Positions 1 through 11,870 of a stretch of DNA of 64,000 bases are shown here, in pieces. The DNA lies in NCBI RefSeq assembly GCF_002878395.1, contig NC_061114.1, positions 170,423,388-170,487,387 of the forward strand, in the 5' to 3' direction. The DNA is from Capsicum annuum (Eukaryota; Streptophyta; Magnoliopsida; Solanales; Solanaceae). A program made the position numbers and the translations under genes. The notes beneath the pieces were generated by a model. The model ran no database searches and had not been told where the DNA came from. It was given only the letters and a program-made list of their open reading frames with translations. Within the stretch, counting starts at the first letter, position 1. Every line of letters starts with the position of its first letter.

Positions 1-1733
1 TATATATATATATATTTAATGATTATGTCATAAGTTTTCTTTCCAAATCATGCTGGACATTTGTAAATGGCTCATAAAGCTAGAAAGAAATCTAAAATCT
101 GAAATCATACACAATGAATGGTAAAACATGCCAATAAGGATATCATAAGCCATTACACTTAATCCAAATATCAAGATTCTTTTCTTATTCTCTCATCAAG
201 AAATCTTAGTGAAATCTGGAATATTGAATACATCATAAATCTGCATTTCAAATCTCTTTTAAATCAGTAAAATCAATCTAAGAATGAGGGGCAACTCTTT
301 GGGAGGTTCTTCTAACCGACATGTACACCATGTGAGCACCCATGAAGTCCCATGACTTGCCCCCATAAGGTTAGCGTTGTCCTACCCTTGCCATCAGTGT
401 AGAACAATCTCATCTCAGTGATCACTATATCAATTTTCCACATATAGTGGAAGTCAATGTCTCACCTACGGTGGCACATAGTTATGGGGTATGAAACTGT
501 AGTAACACACCCAACTCGGTGCTAAATACTACTCCCAATACTATGCTCAAAAATTTCAAGAAAAATACACTTTAAGTGTAATCTCATATTTCTTAAGTTA
601 AATAAATGATAAAATCCGTAACTCATTTCATAAAGTGGATTTTAACTCTGTTGTGACCAAAAGGTCAAATCTTTGTATACTTCATTAAAATTAGTCTACA
701 CATGGGTGCGTGTAGCACATAAATTCTCAAAACAACAATCTCAATGTGGGTTAATGACCCTTATAGCGATACTTAATCAAAACATTTCAACATTTATGCT
801 TTTTATCACAAGTATGCATAATTTATACGAAAATCTAAAAAATTTCAGCCATTAATCATAACAATAATCTCAAACTCATGGAGTTTATTTTCTAAACATT
901 CAAAATAATCATAGTATCTTGAACAACAACATAGGATAACATTTATCACTTCAAATTCATGATAAAACATGTAAAAATCATGTATCTTTATAAAATAATG
1001 CAAACTTTGGGTACAAGAACGAAAGGGTGTTCTTGTTCATAACCCCACATACCTTTATGGTAACGGATTCATTCAAAGATTGGACCCTCAATGTTGATTG
1101 TGTAACCTTAGTTATTTTTCTTCTTTAGTGATATTGGATAATGAACTTAGACTTATAATAGGGTTATGATGTGTTTAGAATCTATTAAATTCGTAAGGTT
1201 AAGTTTAGGGGTGTGTAAGGAGTGCCAAAAGACTTAATTGCCCTCAAAATAACTCAAAAACGGAGTGTTTAAGTCACTTGAAACCATAAGATATGCGCTG
1301 CTTATGATATCGGATATATTTACATAGGCGCCGCATATGCTTTCCAATGGCCATGTGCGATTGGTTAGGCGACGCACTCTACTTCACAAAACCATAACTC
1401 CTAGATCGGGTGTTGGATTTTGGTGAAATTGGTATCGTTGTAAAGCTAATTTGATTCTCCATAATTTTGTGGGTAGAAATATGCATAAATACCACATAAT
1501 TATCAAGTTATGCTCATTAAAAGATGACCCTTGCGAATTCAAACACTAAAACTTGATGGATTTCGAAACTCTTAGCTTGTACTACCTTAAGTGGCTTATA
1601 TAACAACACTTAACACATCATAAGCTCTCTTATAACTAGGGTACTCTTGGTAATTTATGGCTTACAAAATTTAGGTTTTCACATATACGAACAACGATTC
1701 ATTTTCTAGCTTAGGAAAGTATGGGGCATTACA
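1..1733 (-). repeat. E1 3' LTR (window holds only its inner part)
   Basis: Positions 1-1080 align by eye with 7217-8274, including the TA run, the GACATGTACA block and the block ending AACCCCACATACCTTT. The LTR ends on the plus strand in GGGGCATTACA at 1733, immediately before the polypurine tract, so on the coding strand it begins TGTAATGCCCC. Adding the first 541 bases of the right copy that lie outside the window here, the full LTR would be roughly 2.27 kb. A CpG-bearing segment at about 1280-1380 and a splice-donor-like AAAGGTATGT (minus, around 1048-1056) recur in the other LTRs. Confidence 0.88.
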
Positions 1734-1750
1734 ATATCTCCCCCTTGGGG
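1734..1750 (-). other. E1 polypurine tract
   Basis: On the minus strand this reads CCCCAAGGGGGAGATAT directly before the LTR start TGTAATGCCCC. It is the usual plus-strand primer site of these elements and fixes the LTR boundary. Confidence 0.85.
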
Positions 1751-1899
1751 ATATTCGTCCTCGAATGACGCTGGGTATACTAAGAGTAAAGAGAAATTGA
1801 AGGGTACACAGCTGAATAGTATAAAATAACTGCTGAACTACTACAATTCTTCATAGAAAAGGAATGATTTAAAGCAGAATGGTACCTTTGTCTTGATCG

Positions 1900-2423
1900 G
1901 AGCTTATGGAAAATAGGTGTGGGTACTTTGATCGCATATCCGCCTCAGCTTTCCATGTTGCACCCTCAACGGATTAGTTTCGCCACAAAACCTTGACAAA
2001 GGGAACTTCTTTGTTCCTTAGTCTTCGGACTTGGTGATCTAAAATCTCAACAGGAACTTCCTCAAAAGAAAGACTATCTTGCACCTCAGGGTTTTCTAAA
2101 GGATCTACAACAACACAATCACAAATGTGTTTCCTAAGCATGGATACATGGAAGACAGAGTGAATGGAAGATAACTCTGAAGGCAACTCAACCTCATACG
2201 CTACCTTACCAACACGGCTAAGAACTCTGTAGGGGCCAACATAACGGGGACTAAGTTTCCCCTTCTTTTAGAATATCTTCACTCCCTTCATGGGTGAAAT
2301 CTTCAAATACACTAAGTTAGCAATTTCAAATTCAAGGTCTCTTCTCCTCACATCAGCATACGACTTCAGACGACTCTGTGTGGTTTTTAATCTTTCTCTA
2401 ATCACTTTGACTTTTTCCATAGC
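1900..2423 (-). pseudogene. E1 integrase C-terminus and chromodomain-like tail
   Basis: Minus-strand translation gives the post-core integrase segment (VYLKISPMKGVK, then PSELSSIHSVFHVSML) followed by a tail with EVPVEILDHQVRRLRNKEV and VKVLWRN. This is the chromodomain-like module that chromoviruses carry at the end of pol and that is thought to direct integration to heterochromatin. The frame is interrupted by TAA at about 1974, where E2 has a glutamine codon at the same place (WRNQSVEG), consistent with one C->T change. Another stop sits near 2270. The tail otherwise remains readable to about 1900. Confidence 0.82.
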
Positions 2424-3235
2424 TTAAAAGACCAAATCAGGACCACTCATAGCTGCTTCACCCACTTCAAACCAACCTATGGGTGACCTACATTTCCTCC
2501 GATACAAAGCCTCAAATGGTGCCATGCCAATGCTAGAGTGAAAATTGTTATTGTAAGCAAAGTCTATCAATGGTAAATGCTCATCCCAACTCCCCTTAAA
2601 GTCAAGAGCACACACTCTCAACATATCCTCTATGGTCTGGATGGTCCTCTCAGCCTGACCATCTGTCCGCGGATGGAAAGCAGAACTCAAATGCACTTGG
2701 GTACCAAGACCCTTCTGAAAAGCTCTCCAAAACTGCGAAGTGAACTGAGTACCCCTATCTTAAATAATGGAAAAAGAAACTCCATGCAATCTGACTAATT
2801 CTCGGATGTACAATCTAGCATAATCTTCAGCAGTACAAGAAGTATACACAGGCAAGAAGTGCGCAGACTTAGTCAATCTATCCACAATAACCCAAATAGA
2901 ATCATGATGACATCGAGAAGGAGGTAAACCAGTCACAAAATCCATGTTTATCTCTTCCCACTTCAAAGTGGGAATACCGAACTCCTGTATTATACCACCA
3001 GGTCTTTGGTGTTCTACATTAACCGGTTGGCACGTCGCATACTTAGCCACAAATTTTGATATATCCTTCTTTATGCTGCTCTACCAATAGAATTCCCATA
3101 AGTCGCGGTATATCTTGGTGGCACCAGGATGAATAGAATATCACGCACCATTCACTTCAGCCATAATTCTCTGTCTCAGATCCTCGACATCTGGAACACA
3201 TAATCTATCCTGTAATCTCAACACACCATCCCCCC
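2424..3235 (-). pseudogene. E1 integrase zinc finger and catalytic core
   Basis: Integrase would join the cDNA to the chromosome. Visible landmarks on the minus strand are the N-terminal HHCC region (3051-3235; the spacing is kept but one cysteine of the CxxC pair reads tyrosine), the first catalytic Asp in INMDFVTGLP, the stretch WVIVDRLTKSAHFLPV, and the catalytic Glu in HPRTDGQAERTIQTIED. The core is split into two open pieces (2760-3050 and 2424-2696) by a stop just before the second Asp region. It is therefore inactive, although the sequence is among the better preserved in the window. Confidence 0.85.
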
Positions 3236-3899
3236 TTAGGAGAAAACCTCCACCTTTTGGTCCTTGACTAGTTCTTTCAGTCTGACCAAACTAGCATCTA
3301 AGTTTTGCTTCTCTTTTACTTCTGAAACCAAAGAGGATTTGGAGCTACTCTGTACTGACATACTCCCTTCAGCTGAGTCAAGTAAACTAACTCCCAACCT
3401 AGCCAACCGATGCACATCATGATTTAACTCCTTCTTACCCTCTCCAATATGCGAAACACTACCCATAGACATCCTGTTAAGCGAATTCGCCACTACATTG
3501 GCCTTTCTTGGGTGATACAACACACTCATATCGTAGTCTTTCAATAACTCTAACCACTTTCTCTGCCTAAGATTCAACTCTTTCTAGATAAAAACATATT
3601 GCAGACTCTTACGATCAGTGAAAACATCAACATGAACACCATAAAAGTAGTGTCTCTAGATTTTCAGAGCAAACACAACAGCAGCTAACTCAACATCATG
3701 GGTGGGGTAATTCTTCTCATGGGGTTTCAGCTGTCTAGAGGCATAATCTATAACCTTACCTCTCTGCATCAGTATATAATTAAAACTAACTCTAGAAGCA
3801 TCACAATATACCAAAAAACCATCAACGCCATCAGGAAGAGTCAAATCAGGGGTTGTAGTGAGTCGAGTCTTCAACTCTGAAAACTATTCTCACAAGAAT
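3236..3899 (-). pseudogene. E1 RNase H and connection
   Basis: RNase H removes the RNA strand during cDNA synthesis. The piece at 3656-3874 shows [18 protein letters not shown], with the first catalytic Asp, and then [15 protein letters not shown] with the Glu. The piece at 3236-3577 holds the end of the domain (YHPRKANVVANSLNRMS) and a linker to integrase. In NVVANSLNR the usual Asp of the ADALSR motif reads Asn, again a G->A step. A stop at about 3655 separates the pieces. Confidence 0.82.
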
Positions 3900-4647
3900 C
3901 GGACCATAAGAACTTTACTTTCTTTTGGGTCAATCGAGGGTCATAGGAGATGCTATAGAGGAGAAACCTTTAACAAAATGGCGGTAATAGCCAGCTAGAC
4001 CCAAGAAACTTCTAATGTCAGATGGAGAGATAGGTTTAGGCCAGTTTGTAACAGCTTCTATTTTTTAGCCAAAATTAACACTTGCAAAATTTGGCAAATA
4101 AGTGATGATCTCTAAGGGTTTGCAAGACGATACGGAGATGATCTGTATGTTCATTCTCACTACAGAAGTATACCAGAATGTCGTCTATAAACACTATGAC
4201 AAATATATCAAGATATGGCCTGAACACTTGATTCATGAGGTCCATGAAAGATGTTGGGGCATTAGTTAGCCCGAAGGACATAACAAGAAACTCAAAATAA
4301 CCATAACATGTTCGGAAGGTTGTCTTTGGGATATCACATTCCCTAACTCTGAGTTGATGATAGCCAGAGCAAAGGTCTATCTTTGAGAAGTAACTTGCAC
4401 CTTCAAATTGATCAAACAAATCACCTATTCTTGGAAGGGGATACTTGTTTTTAATAATGACTTTGTTAAGATGGCAATAGTCAATGCACACGTGTAAAGA
4501 GCCATCTTTCTTTCGCATAAATAGGACAGGTGCACCCCTAGGAGACACACTTAGTCTTATAAAACCTTTATCTAAGAGATCTTTGAGTTTCTCTTTAAAC
4601 TCCTTAAGTTCTTCGGGTGCCATACAATATGGAGGAATGGAAATAGG
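3900..4647 (-). pseudogene. E1 reverse transcriptase
   Basis: An open stretch of 182 codons (4075-4623) covers fingers and palm. It runs from [20 protein letters not shown] through [27 protein letters not shown] and FGLTNAP to the catalytic box VFIDDILVY, so both active-site aspartates remain. Downstream the frame breaks at about 4075. The thumb segment that should follow is shortened: AKFCKC is followed almost directly by the part reading VTNWPKPIS, so about 25 codons are missing. A second small loss occurs near 3930. The enzyme cannot be made as one protein. Confidence 0.86.
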
Positions 4648-5235
4648 CTAAGTATCGGGAAGAAGATCAATCCCAAATTCTATCTCTCTATCGGGAGGTA
4701 CCCCTGGAAGATCTTTCGAAAAGACATCGGAAAACTCATTAACAACGTCTACTGACAGAAGAGTTAGAGTCTCAGACTTAGTGTCTTTAACTCTAACTAG
4801 GTGATAAATGCACCCTTTGGAAATAAGCTTTCTAGCCTTGAGATATGAGATAAAATGACTCTTGGAAGATGCAGAATTACCAGACCATTCGATAACAGAC
4901 TCACCAGGGAATTGAAACTTGACTATACGAGTATGACAGTCTATGGATGCATAACAAGAGTGAAGCCAGTCCATACCGAGAATAACATCAAAATCTACCA
5001 TGTCTAACTCTATCATATCAACAAACATAACTCTATAAAGAATAGAAACATGACACTTTTTGTACACTTTTCGGGCAACAATGGACTAACCCACAGGGGT
5101 AGAAACTAGGAGGGGCTCAGAGACAATCTCGGGACTCACTTCAAAATTTACAGCAACCAGAGGTGTCACATATGAAAAATTGGACCCAGGGTCCAACAAC
5201 GCATAAACATCAAACTAAAACACACAAAGCATACC
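4648..5235 (-). pseudogene. E1 aspartic protease and linker to RT
   Basis: The protease would cleave Gag-Pol. Minus-strand translation shows the active-site stretch YALLDPGSNFSYV (about 5165-5210), the flap side VSTPVG, and then the conserved VDFDVILGMDWLHSCYASID block in the open piece 4648-5067. A stop between the two parts (near 5075, in the sequence before YKKC) kills the frame. The linker ends with [19 protein letters not shown], which normally leads into RT. Confidence 0.8.
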
Positions 5236-5361
5236 AGTAACAACATCAAGGGAGTCCTCTTGCTCCTTATGGGAAGGCAAAGCATAGAATCTATTCTGGC
5301 ACTGACCGTCAGCAGTGCTAGAAGAAGCACCATGATTAGGAGCTAGATGAGCTACAGGAGC

Positions 5362-6458
5362 TTAAGCACCTAGCAGTCTGAGCCTGGGGGCGAACATCAC
5401 GGTTCCCCTATCTAGTATGAGGACAATCTCTAAAATCGTGGCCTTCCTGACCACATCTATAGCAGCCCTTCTGACCTCATAAACACTTACCCTCTGATCC
5501 CTACCACATCTGGTGCATGGTGGACGGTTAGGCCAGTTAATCACAGTATTCTGAGATCTGAACATAAAAGACCTATTTTCCTGTTCTTGCCTACCTCTAA
5601 GTGCTGAAGCACTAGCTGACGATGGTACTGGCATAGATGAGCGGCTCTGAAACTGAGGGTGATTTCCTCCTTGCGATCTGTTCTGACCATAAGTAGGCTG
5701 TTTGGATCTGGCTTTCTTATTCCACTTACTTTATCGCTCTCTTTTATCTTTTCTGATTCGATCTATTAGGCATGGGTCATCAGTATGGAAAGATTCATCT
5801 AACTATTAAGCATAGCTGATCTACACTCCTTAACCACATAGCTTGAAACCCCTGTCAAGAACTTACCCATACTGGCTCGATTGTCGGCTATCCGATTTGG
5901 GGAATATTTTGCTAACTGATTGAACTTCAAGCAATACTCCTTAAAAGTTATGGAGCCTTGCCGTCAGTTCATGAACTCCTCTACTTTCTTCTCTCTCAAC
6001 TCAAGAGGAAATAATTTATCCAGAAATGCATCCTGGAACTCCTGCCAAGTCATAGGAGCAGCACCCTCTACTTTACCCTTTCTCCATGCAAACACCCAGT
6101 TATACGCAAGGTCTTTCAATCTATAGGATGCTAACTCAACACTCTCCTCCTCAAATATGTGCATTACCCGTGTGATCTTCCTTATCTTCTCTAGATACAA
6201 CTGCAGATCCTCACCTACCTTGGACCTATAAAACTCTGGGGGATTCATCCGTATAAAGTCATGGATTCTTGTGGCAGCTAAGTCACCTCCCTGTTGTTGT
6301 GGAGCCAAGGCCTGGTTGGCATGAACGTTGGTGGTAACAGCTTGGGCAAGCGCCTAAAAGGCTGCCCTGAACTCAACGTGGGATACACTCTCATTCATGG
6401 GATAAGTAGGATGAGGTTGCTGACCCGCGTTATTTCTTCTAGCTCGGCGAGGAGGCAT
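5362..6458 (-). pseudogene. E1 gag (capsid/nucleocapsid)
   Basis: Gag would form the particle and bind element RNA. It starts at ATG 6458 (minus) with MPPRRARRNN, has a stop near 6356, and continues through the open piece 5964-6308 with the capsid motif FIRMNPPEFYRSKVGEDLQLYLEK split by later stops. The nucleocapsid region lies at about 5400-5520. Frame is shifted there, but another frame still encodes an intact C-x2-C-x4-H-x4-C knuckle (CYRCGQEGHDFRDC). Several TAG/TAA stops are single C->T products of CAG/CAA. Confidence 0.83.
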
Positions 6459-6658
6459 ATTCTGAAAGAAGAGAGCACAAATTTAGTAGCTGAAAAGGAA
6501 CAACTGTAAGCACAATAGACTTTTAACAGAATAAAATGACCCCTTTTTTGCTAAAATATTTCACAGCCTCTTTCTAATAGATGTTGCGTGCTACACAACG
6601 ATCATCAAGACTCTACTTAATGCGGCTTGTCAGACTCCCTAGAACTCCAATAACCTTA

Positions 6659-6671
6659 GGCTCTGATACCA
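6659..6671 (-). other. E1 primer-binding site (initiator tRNA-Met type)
   Basis: The minus strand reads TGGTATCAGAGCC, the standard complement of the 3' end of plant initiator tRNA-Met. It lies four bases inside the LTR edge at 6676. Confidence 0.9.
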
Positions 6672-6675
6672 AGTT

Positions 6676-8274
6676 TGTAACGCCCTAAAAATAGGCCCCG
6701 AGGCATCACATGGTGCTTAAGGCTACAGGTATCCCCAAGCTAATCCTTTTAGCTATTTTTCTACCATTCAACACTTATAATCAAAGTCATCATAATCAAA
6801 AACATCTAAAAATCCTCCATAATATCATACTAAAGTATGAATGAAATATGGAAAGTAACAAAATATGACATCTCTGATAAATCTGATCAATCTATCCATC
6901 TAGTCTGACAAGCCTCTAATAAACTGTATATCCATGAGCAATTGGGACAAATCCCAACTGACTCGAACTCAGGAAATAAATGGAATGACTCAAAGTAAAT
7001 GACGAAATATGAATAACTAGTCCTCAAACCATGAGAGTCACCACTATAGAGGATGTATATCAACGTGCTTGGATAATCACGGTCAAACCTGGGAATGCGC
7101 ACCTGAACCTACATTATAGGGAAAATGTAGCCCGCATGAGAACATATGGGTCAGTACCATGGAATATATACCGAGTGCATGGGGGGGCATGAAATAAATA
7201 TATTTATATGCATATACATATATATATATATATATTTAACGATTATGTCATAAGTTTTATTTCCAAATCATGCAGGACATTTATAAATAGCTCATAAAGA
7301 TTGAAAGAAACCTAAAATCTGAAATCATACAGAATGAATGGTAAAACATGCCAATCTAGCTATCATGAGCGATTACACTTAATCTAAATATCAAGATTCT
7401 TTTCTTATTCTCTCATCAAGCAATCTTAGTGAAATCTAGAATATTGAATACATCACAAATCTACATTTCATATCTCTTTTAAATCCGTAAAATCAATTTA
7501 AGAATGAGGGATGACTCATTGGGAGGTTCTTCTAACCGACATGTACAGCATATGAGCACCCATGATGTCCCATGACTTGCCCCCGTAAGCCATCGTTAAA
7601 GAACAATCTCATCTCAGTGATCACTATCTCAATTTTCCACATATAGTGGTAGCCAATGTCTCAACCTACAGTGGCTTGTAGTTCTAGGGTATGAAACTGT
7701 AGTAACATACCCAACTCGGTGCTAAATACTACTACCAATACTTTGCTCAAAAATCTCAAGAAAACCCACTTTAAGGGTAATCTCATATTTCTTAAGTTAA
7801 ATAAATGATAAAATTCGTAACTCGTTTCATAAAGTGGATTTTAACTTTGTTATGACCAAAATATCAAATTTTTCTATGCTTCATTTAAAATAGTCTAAAC
7901 ATGGATGCATGTAGCACATAAATTCTCAAAACAACAATCTCAATGTGGGTTAATGACCCTTATAGCGATAATCAAAACATTTCAAAATGTATAGTTTATA
8001 TCACAAGCATGCATAATTTATACGAAAATCTGAAAAAATTCAGCCTTTAATCATAACAATAATCTCAAACTCATGGATTTTATTTTTTAACATTCAAAAT
8101 AATCATAGTATCATGAACAACAACATAGGATCAGATTTATCACTTCAAATTCATGATAAAACATGTAAAAATCATGTATCTTTATAAAATAATGCAAACT
8201 TTGGGAACAAGAATAAAAGGATGTTTTTGTTCAAAACCCCACATACCTTTATGGTAACGGATTCGTTGAAAGAT
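6676..8274 (-). repeat. E1 5' LTR, cut at its outer end
   Basis: The plus-strand start TGTAACGCCC at 6676 abuts the primer site. Similarity to the 3' LTR holds from 7217 to about 8274 (the left copy's counterpart ends near 1080) and then stops abruptly. The last 650 bp or so present in the other LTR (1081-1733) are missing and E2 LTR sequence begins instead. The splice-donor-like motif is at 8241-8249 on the minus strand. Confidence 0.85.
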
Positions 8275-9723
8275 TCGGTAGCTATCATCAAGCCGACATG
8301 CACCAATATGAGCAAATTGGTGTCCAACCTGTGACTCTAGTTGGAACGGTGTCAAGACCTTACCACAGGTACTAAAACTGGTTGTGTGGATCCACTAAAG
8401 TAAATTCCTAAAGGACTAAAGAGTCAACCTCTACTGGCAGGTGCTCCAGTGAGATATATGTCAACACTCAACTAGCAGGTTAACATGTCAACCTACGCTG
8501 GCTGCATAGTTCTTAAATATAGGAACTGCTATAAAAGGTCACACCCTCAACTAGCAGGTGATCCCCTATCCCTAGATTTGCTCGGTGCTAAATCCTACTC
8601 CCAACTGGACTGACTCTTATTAATACACTGAACTAAGCATACTGATATGATAACTGAGTAAACTGATAATACTCTAATATATCTGAAACCATTCTAAAAA
8701 TACTCAGACTAAGCAAACAGCTAATTTTTGGGTATTCACAACCCCCAGGACTCGATAACATTAACAATAGAACATACTAAAGCTTCAAAAGCATAGTAAG
8801 TAATCATTGTTAAAAATTCATCTCTTAGGCATTCCATCAAACACTTGAAATTCATGGACGTAAGCATAGGAATGATTGAAACATGTGGTAATAACATAAT
8901 CATAGCACTAAAATCATAAATTAGGAATTTAAAATGGGATTTTATGCTTCAAACATGTAAGGGATACTTTCTGACTAAAAACACTTGTAATCATCATGCA
9001 TAATTGAAATTCATAGGAGCTTCATGAAAATAACTCATTGCAAACATGTAGATTCATGATTTAAAACATAAAATAGGTTCTTGGACTCCATGGGTTAAAA
9101 GGGACCATGGATGAACATCTAACCTACCTTAAAGCTTTAATCTTGCAAGAGCATTAACTTTCTTGATAGTCCTTGGGTGGTGAAACTTGAATTGTTGAGT
9201 TTTCTTGAAGGAATAGTGATTGAACTTGATGAATTTGGGAAAGGGTTAGGGTTTATTTGAGAATAAAATTAGGGAAAGGAAGCAAATAATGCCCTATCAG
9301 CAGTTTAATCCCGTGTTTTTATGAATTGGGATGATGGAAAAAGAAAAGACTGCCCCTATGAAATTTAAATTCGTAGCAGGGATATTGATTAGACCATCAC
9401 CGCTACGCACCAAGGATTCCACCGCTAAACCCACCACAATGCGCCACAATCATGGTGAGGTTCTAGAATTAAAATCCAAATGTTCCTTAATCCTTGTATG
9501 AAAAATCCAAAACTTTCCCAAGACATGATAATTACACCCCAAAACATGAATTAACTTAGAAACCATCATCTTAGGGTCAGGAAGGTCACTTTATATATCA
9601 TTAAAGTTATGAGGTTAAAAAAATAAAACTAAGTATTCAACACTTAGATAAATTTTTAGGTTCTAAGCCCCTTGTACAAGCACTATGGGTTGAACTGAGC
9701 TAAGGCTAACACAGGGTATTACA
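8275..9723 (-). repeat. E2 3' LTR, outer end missing
   Basis: It matches 55768-57116 by eye from AGCTATCA through to the terminus (ACAGGGTATTACA here, ACAGGGTATTATA there). The inner end at 9723 abuts a polypurine tract, so this is the 3' LTR of a minus-strand element. The left part is lost at the fusion with E1. It carries the splice-donor-like minus-strand AAGGTAGGTT near 9121-9130. Confidence 0.82.
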
Positions 9724-9740
9724 ATATCTCCCCCTTGAGA
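9724..9740 (-). other. E2 polypurine tract
   Basis: The minus strand reads TCTCAAGGGGGAGATAT just before the LTR. The 220 bp that follow (to 9964) are the A/T-rich 3' untranslated part and hold no gene. Confidence 0.82.
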
Positions 9741-9964
9741 ACATTCATCCTCGAATAAGACTAATTAAGCTGTGAATACCTAGGAAACTAAATTCACTTA
9801 CTGAACATGCATAGCTGAAAATATGATTACATAACTGAGTCTGAGACATAATACATGACTTGACTGATTCGTGAATGTATGTAATGACAAGAAAATGATT
9901 ATATAGCTGGAAATGAGAATGGTAAAGAGATAATCTAAGGAAAATTGTTACCTCAAGTTGAGTC

Positions 9965-10480
9965 TTAGTTTGCAGAGGAAAAATGAGGGTACTCTTTATG
10001 CTTCTCTACTTTTGCTTCCCAAGTGGGTCCCTCAACGGACTGATTCCGCCAAAGAACTTTAACCAAGGGAAATTCTTTATTCCTTAGTCTAGGGGTCTCC
10101 CAATCAAGGATTTCAGGTGGAATTTCTTCGTAAGAAAGGTTCTCTTGAATGTCCGTACTTTCTAAAGGGACTACTATAGCTGTATTGAAAATAAACTTCT
10201 TTAAAAAAGAAACACGCATTCTGGGTGCACTGATGACAAATTTGCGGGCAACTCAAGCTCATAAGCTACCTTCCCACAATGGCTCAAGATCCTGTAAGGG
10301 CCAACATATCGGGGACTGAGATTTCTTTATTTCCAAACCTTTTCACTTCCTTCATGGGAGATATTCTCAAATAAACTAATTAGCCTACCTCAAACTAAAG
10401 ATCTCTCCTTCTTACATCTGCATAGGATTTCTGTCGGCTTTGGGTTGTCTTCAGCCTTTCTCTTAATAGCTTAACTTTCT
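9965..10480 (-). pseudogene. E2 integrase C-terminus and chromodomain-like tail
   Basis: An open piece of 84 codons (9965-10219) carries EEIPPEILDWETPRLRNKEF, then VKVLWRNQSVEGPTWEAKVE and a YPHF end. This is the most complete chromodomain-like tail on this side of the window and the reference for the broken E1 copy. Upstream (10220-10480) the LVYLKIS-type segment is present but shifted and stopped. Confidence 0.8.
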
Positions 10481-11230
10481 CTAATGCATTAGATACTGAA
10501 TATGTCCCTATCAACGTGGTCTCACCTACCTAAAATACTAGAGATCTATATTTTCTCCCATAAAGAGCCTCAATTGGAGCCATTTTAATACTTGAATGAT
10601 AACTTTTATTATAAGTAAACTAAATCAATGGCAAGTGATCATCCCAACTACCCTAAAAGTTGATAATATGAGCTCTATATATATCCTCTAGGGTTAGAAT
10701 AGTCCTATCTTCCTAACTATCTATTTGAGGGTGAAAAGTTATACTTAGATAAACTTGGGTACCAAGATCCTTCTGAAAAGCTTTCCAAAAGTGAGAGGTA
10801 AACTTAGTACCTCTATCCAAAATGATGGACAATGGGAGTCCATGCAACCTGACCAACTCACTAATATAGAGTTTGGCATAATCTTCGGCTGAATAAGAAG
10901 TATAGACTAGCAAGAAATAGGTTGATTTGATCATTCTATCTATAATAACACAAATCGAATCATGTTGGCGATGTGAATGACTACTTGGCCTTTAGGGCTC
11001 AACCTTAACCTATTAAAAATTAACACACTTGGCTACAAACTTTGCAATATCTCTCTTCATGACACTGAACCAATAGATTTCTTGCAAATTATGGTACTTT
11101 TTAGTGGCCCTGGGTGAATAGAGCAATGACAACCATGCACTTCTGCAAGAATTAGTTGTCTCAAACTATCGAAACATGGAACACACAGTATACCCTGGAA
11201 ATGGAAGACACCATCTACCCCTTAAGAGAA
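10481..11230 (-). pseudogene. E2 integrase zinc finger and core
   Basis: The readable part is 10713-10934: KSTYFLLVYTSYSAEDYAKL, then SIILDRGTKFTSHFWKAF with the second catalytic Asp, then TFHPQID followed by a stop at the usual TDGQAER site. The first Asp segment and the HHCC finger (about 11000-11180) are recognisable only in pieces, with a deletion around 10975-11000 where the DFVTGLP segment should be. Non-functional. Confidence 0.75.
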
Positions 11231-11870
11231 AACCTCTACTTTCTAATCTCTAACTGACTCCTTCAACTTAACTAGACTAGGATCCCTATCTTGCTTTTCT
11301 TTCACATCAAAAACCAAATAAGATTTTGAACTATTCCGGACCTATAGACTACCCTTAACTGAGTCAACTAAATGAACACCTAACCTAGCTAACTGATGAA
11401 CCTCCTGAACCAACTTCTTCTTATTATTCTCAAAATGAGCCTCACTACATATAAATAATCTACTAAGGTCATCTTCCACTACATTGGCCTTGCTTGGATG
11501 ATACAAACCACCTTAAACATATCAAACCACCTTCTCTAACGGAGATTTAACTCTCTCTATAAAAATAAGTACTTCTAACTTATATGGTTCATGAACCCAT
11601 CAACATGTACCCCATAGATATAATTCCTCCAAATTTTTAGGGTAAACACAACAGTTACTAACTCAAGATCATGGGTAGGATAATTATTTTCACGGGGCTT
11701 AAGATGTCTAGAGGTATAGGCTATAACCTTACCTATCTTCATCAAAACACAACCCAAACCAATTCTGTAAGCATCACACTAAACAATAAAACTATCTGAA
11801 CCATCTAGCAAGGGCAAAACTACAGTTGAGGTGTGTCAAGTCTTCAATTTCTTAGAACTCTTCTCTCACA
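11231..11870 (-). pseudogene. E2 RNase H and connection
   Basis: The open piece 11575-11757 shows [20 protein letters not shown] and [19 protein letters not shown], the middle of RNase H with its catalytic Glu. Just upstream the YCDA box reads stop-CDA (TAG for the Tyr codon). The connection to integrase at 11231-11560 is readable but stopped. Confidence 0.77.

Larger units (their letters stand above)
1..8274 (-). mobile_element. E1: degraded Ty3/gypsy chromovirus (Tekay/Del-like), minus strand
   Basis: On the minus strand the order is 5' LTR, primer site, gag, protease, RT, RNase H, integrase, chromodomain-like tail, polypurine tract, 3' LTR, which is the Ty3/gypsy order. The iMet primer site, LTRs over 2 kb and the chromodomain-like tail point to a chromovirus of the Tekay/Del type; this lineage call is inference from style. 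Every domain carries stops or frameshifts, so the copy is dead. The left LTR enters from outside the window, and the right LTR is cut at 8274 where E2 LTR sequence begins. Confidence 0.88.

Noticed and set aside
1..16. TA dinucleotide run as a possible satellite or window-edge microsatellite gene feature
   Set aside because: The same run is at 7216-7234 in the other E1 LTR, so it is simply part of that LTR.
6659..6671. tRNA gene suggested by the tRNA-like words at primer sites
   Set aside because: Only the 3'-end complement of the tRNA is present, at the expected place beside LTRs; no cloverleaf surrounds it.
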